From CAVREM01 sp963728825 (GTDB lineage Bacteria > Acidobacteriota > Vicinamibacteria > Vicinamibacterales > CAVVIG01), in contig CAVSLA010000005.1 of the NCBI GenBank assembly GCA_963728825.1, forward strand, positions 620,001-684,000: a DNA stretch of 64,000 nucleotides. Reading direction: 5' to 3'. This document shows positions 63,786 through 64,000 of this stretch, in pieces. The number at the start of each line of letters is the position of its first letter. The first letter of the stretch is position 1. A model generated the notes under the pieces. That model was not told the DNA's origin and did not search any database. It was given only the letters and a program-made list of their open reading frames with translations. The translations under genes were made by a program, and so were the position numbers.

Positions 63786-64000
63786 TCACTGTCCCGCTGC
63801 GACGTTCACCTTGACGTAGCCGTTGGTCCAGCAGCAGTAGAAGCCGCCGGCCATGACCGCCCCCTGCGCGCCGGACGAGTCCCACGCGAGCACGCGCAGC
63901 GTGTACTCACCCGGTTCGCTGAACGAGGCCGTCGTCGTGGCGTGGCCTGTCGCGTCCGGCCTGGGCGCCGCCTCGGCAAAGGTTACTCTGCCAGGGCCTC
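63786..64000 (-). CDS. 3' end of a secreted Ig/PKD-like domain protein (partial)
   Basis: The open frame runs from the window edge to TGA 63786-63788, 71 codons. TTASFSEPGEYTLRVLAWDS is typical of PKD/Ig-like domains, followed by a vicinal Cys pair in FYCCWTNGYVKVNV, near the C-terminus. It ends 10 bp before the cytochrome-monooxygenase start, so probably the same operon. The N-terminal part, needed for a family call, is outside the window. Confidence 0.6.
   Translation of the reverse strand, partial: GPGRVTFAEAAPRPDATGHATTTASFSEPGEYTLRVLAWDSSGAQGAVMAGGFYCCWTNGYVKVNVAAGQ

Overview
The window reads as a chromosomal piece of a high-GC bacterium of the phylum Acidobacteriota, most likely the Vicinamibacteria lineage (inference). 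Supporting signs are an acidobacterial duplicated orphan permease (ADOP) behind a PadR-type regulator, three large eukaryotic-like Ser/Thr kinases with TolB/TPR/PD40 output modules, several secreted haem or PQQ-type proteins, and palindromic repeats of the GGCGGGTCC-N4-GGACCCGCC type scattered between genes. I see no rRNA, tRNA, CRISPR array, prophage or insertion sequence.

Layout. 0.1-7.3 kb: a secreted Fn3/repeat protein, a secreted pyrophosphatase with a 5' frameshift, cytochrome c, a Kef-type antiporter, a secreted SRPBCC protein and an alpha/beta hydrolase. 7.4-16.9 kb: a Ser/Thr kinase-TPR protein coupled to a DUF1569 protein, a di-haem cytochrome with no visible export signal, small membrane proteins, a PQQ-propeller protein and a YfhO-like membrane protein. 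17-23.4 kb: a CMD-family protein, split LigD-type ligase and polymerase genes, BON and NlpC/P60 proteins, a DLQGVWD-family secreted protein, a ModA-like binding protein and a frameshifted membrane protein. 23.4-30.8 kb (minus strand): PadR, two membrane proteins and a frameshifted ADOP permease, then a tripartite tricarboxylate transporter whose TctC and TctB are fused. 30.9-39.3 kb: a hybrid histidine kinase, a frameshifted methyltransferase, the pgl-gnd-zwf pentose phosphate operon and an ankyrin protein. 39.3-48.3 kb: a Met-rich secreted protein, a quinoprotein dehydrogenase, an enoyl-CoA hydratase-like protein, an S1-domain protein, an epoxide-hydrolase-like protein and an arsR-SRPBCC-DinB operon with a perfect operator. 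48.5-54.5 kb: PAP2, a secreted kinase-like protein translationally coupled to an outer-membrane barrel, an MBL hydrolase and a DUF2089/SHOCT-like pair. 54.6-64 kb (minus strand): a DUF6178-like protein and a tight run consisting of a cytochrome/monooxygenase, a PD40 kinase, two PNPOx-like proteins and a GAF-AAA+-kinase hybrid.

Most noteworthy: (1) the GAF-degenerate AAA+-Ser/Thr kinase hybrid, coupled to two split-barrel flavin/PNPOx-like proteins and a second kinase; (2) a secreted protein carrying HxDxxxxN and DFG motifs, coupled to an outer-membrane barrel; (3) a TctC-TctB fusion; (4) four genes broken by frameshifts of the same polarity (one extra base), which may be real decay or may reveal systematic assembly error; (5) three families of intergenic palindromes or repeats. 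All assignments are by eye from motifs; no database search was run.
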